15,837 bases of DNA from Cacconaster sp045114175 (lineage in GTDB: Bacteria; Bacteroidota; Bacteroidia; Bacteroidales; UBA932). Positions 15,001 to 15,837 of the stretch are shown here, one piece after another. The translations under genes and the position numbers were made by a program. Below the pieces are notes generated by a model. The model had not been told where the DNA came from, did not search any database, and saw only the letters and a program-made list of their open reading frames with translations. The first letter of the stretch is position 1. Each line of letters starts with the position of its first letter. The DNA is taken from NCBI GenBank assembly GCA_045114175.1, contig JBGUJZ010000033.1:1-15837 (forward strand), read 5' to 3'.

Positions 15001-15837
15001 ATGGCTTTGCTGGAACACATCGATTCCCCCGCGGACATCCGGAACCTTTCGGATGAGGAACTCCGCACCCTCTGCCAGGAGCTGCGTGACTACATCGTAG
15101 AATGCTGCGCGGAGAATCCGGGCCATATCGGATCCAGCCTGGGAGCCGTGGAGATCGCCGTGGCAGTCCACAAGGTCTTCGACACGCCGGAAGACCACCT
15201 AATCTGGGATGTAGGCCACCAGGCATACGCCCACAAGATTCTGACCGGCCGGCGCGAAGCCTTCCGGAACAACCGCAAATTGGATGGCCTGAGCGGCTTC
15301 CCCAAACGCAGCGAAAGCCCCTATGACGCTTTCGGAACCGGCCACTCCTCCACCTCCATCTCAGCCGCTCTCGGCATGGCCGTGGCAGACAAACTGCAAG
15401 GCAAGCAGCGCCACACGATCGCCGTGATTGGAGACGGGGCAATGACTGGCGGCCTCTCCTTTGAAGGGCTCAACAACGCCGGTAGCCTGAAGACCGATCT
15501 GCTGGTGATTCTCAACGACAACCAGATATCGATTGACCACAACACCGGCGCCCTCCACAACTATCTGGTCCGCTTCACCACGAGCCAGCGCTACAACAGG
15601 CTGAAGCGCAAGGTCTGGAACACGATGGGCGAAGGCCACAGCCGCAATTTCCTGCAGCGGGTGGTTAAAGGGCTCAAACGTGCCCTATTCCGCCATCAGG
15701 GCGACACCATCAATCTTTTTGATGCGATGGGATTCCGCTACTTCGGTCCAATCGATGGCAACGATATTATAAGGATGACGCGCACGCTCGAGCGTATCAA
15801 GGACATTCACGGCCCAATCCTGCTCCACGTCATCACC
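15001..15837 (+). CDS. dxs: 1-deoxy-D-xylulose-5-phosphate synthase (DXS), 3' end outside the window
   Basis: DXS condenses pyruvate and glyceraldehyde 3-phosphate using thiamine diphosphate, the first step of the MEP pathway to isoprenoids and a source for thiamine and pyridoxal. The first 279 codons are present and open to the edge, somewhat under half of the usual length of about 620-640 residues. The N-terminal thiamine-binding domain is intact: GHIGSSLG at 41-48, WDVGHQAYAHKILTGR at 69-84, GTGHSSTSIS at 112-121, and the ThDP motif GDGAMTGG at 144-151 with its partner asparagine in LNDNQ (N174). FRYFGPIDGND near residue 250 is also characteristic. The start at 15001 has no Shine-Dalgarno and sits seven bases after the -7 element. 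The gene is divergent from the MFS transporter. Confidence 0.97.
   Translation, partial: MALLEHIDSPADIRNLSDEELRTLCQELRDYIVECCAENPGHIGSSLGAVEIAVAVHKVFDTPEDHLIWDVGHQAYAHKILTGRREAFRNNRKLDGLSGFPKRSESPYDAFGTGHSSTSISAALGMAVADKLQGKQRHTIAVIGDGAMTGGLSFEGLNNAGSLKTDLLVILNDNQISIDHNTGALHNYLVRFTTSQRYNRLKRKVWNTMGEGHSRNFLQRVVKGLKRALFRHQGDTINLFDAMGFRYFGPIDGNDIIRMTRTLERIKDIHGPILLHVIT

Noticed and set aside
14932..15639. Several short minus-strand frames opposite dxs
   Set aside because: dxs coding is clear on the plus strand with thiamine-binding motifs. The minus frames carry no domains or start signals.

Overview
The window is a chromosomal segment of a GC-rich member of the phylum Bacteroidota, most likely order Bacteroidales. 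Three things point there: promoter -7 elements of the Bacteroides form TAnnTTTG (upstream of recJ, ssb, dxs and others), a near-absence of Shine-Dalgarno sequences, and family-typical proteins (Bacteroidetes-type ParC, a DUF2147 protein, a lipoprotein resembling the FISUMP surface-protein group). I cannot assign a family or genus.

Layout. (a) 1-4317, minus strand: a compact operon rluB-era-parC (pseudouridine synthase, ribosome-assembly GTPase, topoisomerase IV subunit A), with parC running off the left edge. (b) 4314-5564, plus: a lone MacB/FtsX-type ABC permease, divergent from rluB and meeting a convergent gene with no spacer. (c) 5565-7796, minus: recJ followed by an exported DUF2147 protein. 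(d) 7862-10899, plus: lysS, a SpoU/TrmH-family RNA methyltransferase and aroE, tightly packed, with aroE coupled by an ATGA overlap. (e) 10919-11517, plus: a membrane-anchored HTH protein whose reading frame is broken at a run of eight T. (f) 11565-13486, plus: ssb and a large surface lipoprotein, ending in a strong bidirectional terminator. (g) 13534-14907, minus: an MFS transporter. (h) 15001 to the right edge, plus: dxs, entering the MEP isoprenoid pathway.

Most of the content is housekeeping: DNA topology, recombination and repair (parC, recJ, ssb), ribosome and tRNA function (era, rluB, the methyltransferase, lysS), and aromatic and isoprenoid precursors (aroE, dxs). I see no CRISPR array, insertion sequence, tRNA, rRNA or phage gene, and no complete new defence or biosynthetic system. 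The most interesting signals are regulatory. They are the T8-interrupted regulator at 10919-11517, whose two frames join into one sensible protein with one extra T; two promoters (recJ, dxs) placed so close to the start codon that their mRNAs should be nearly leaderless; and a perfect 15-bp dyad inside the dxs promoter. There is no gene-free stretch over 300 bases. The longest non-coding gaps are 10900-10918 plus the frameshifted region, 7797-7861, 4285-4373 and 14908-15000, and all of these contain promoter-like sequence or are accounted for below.
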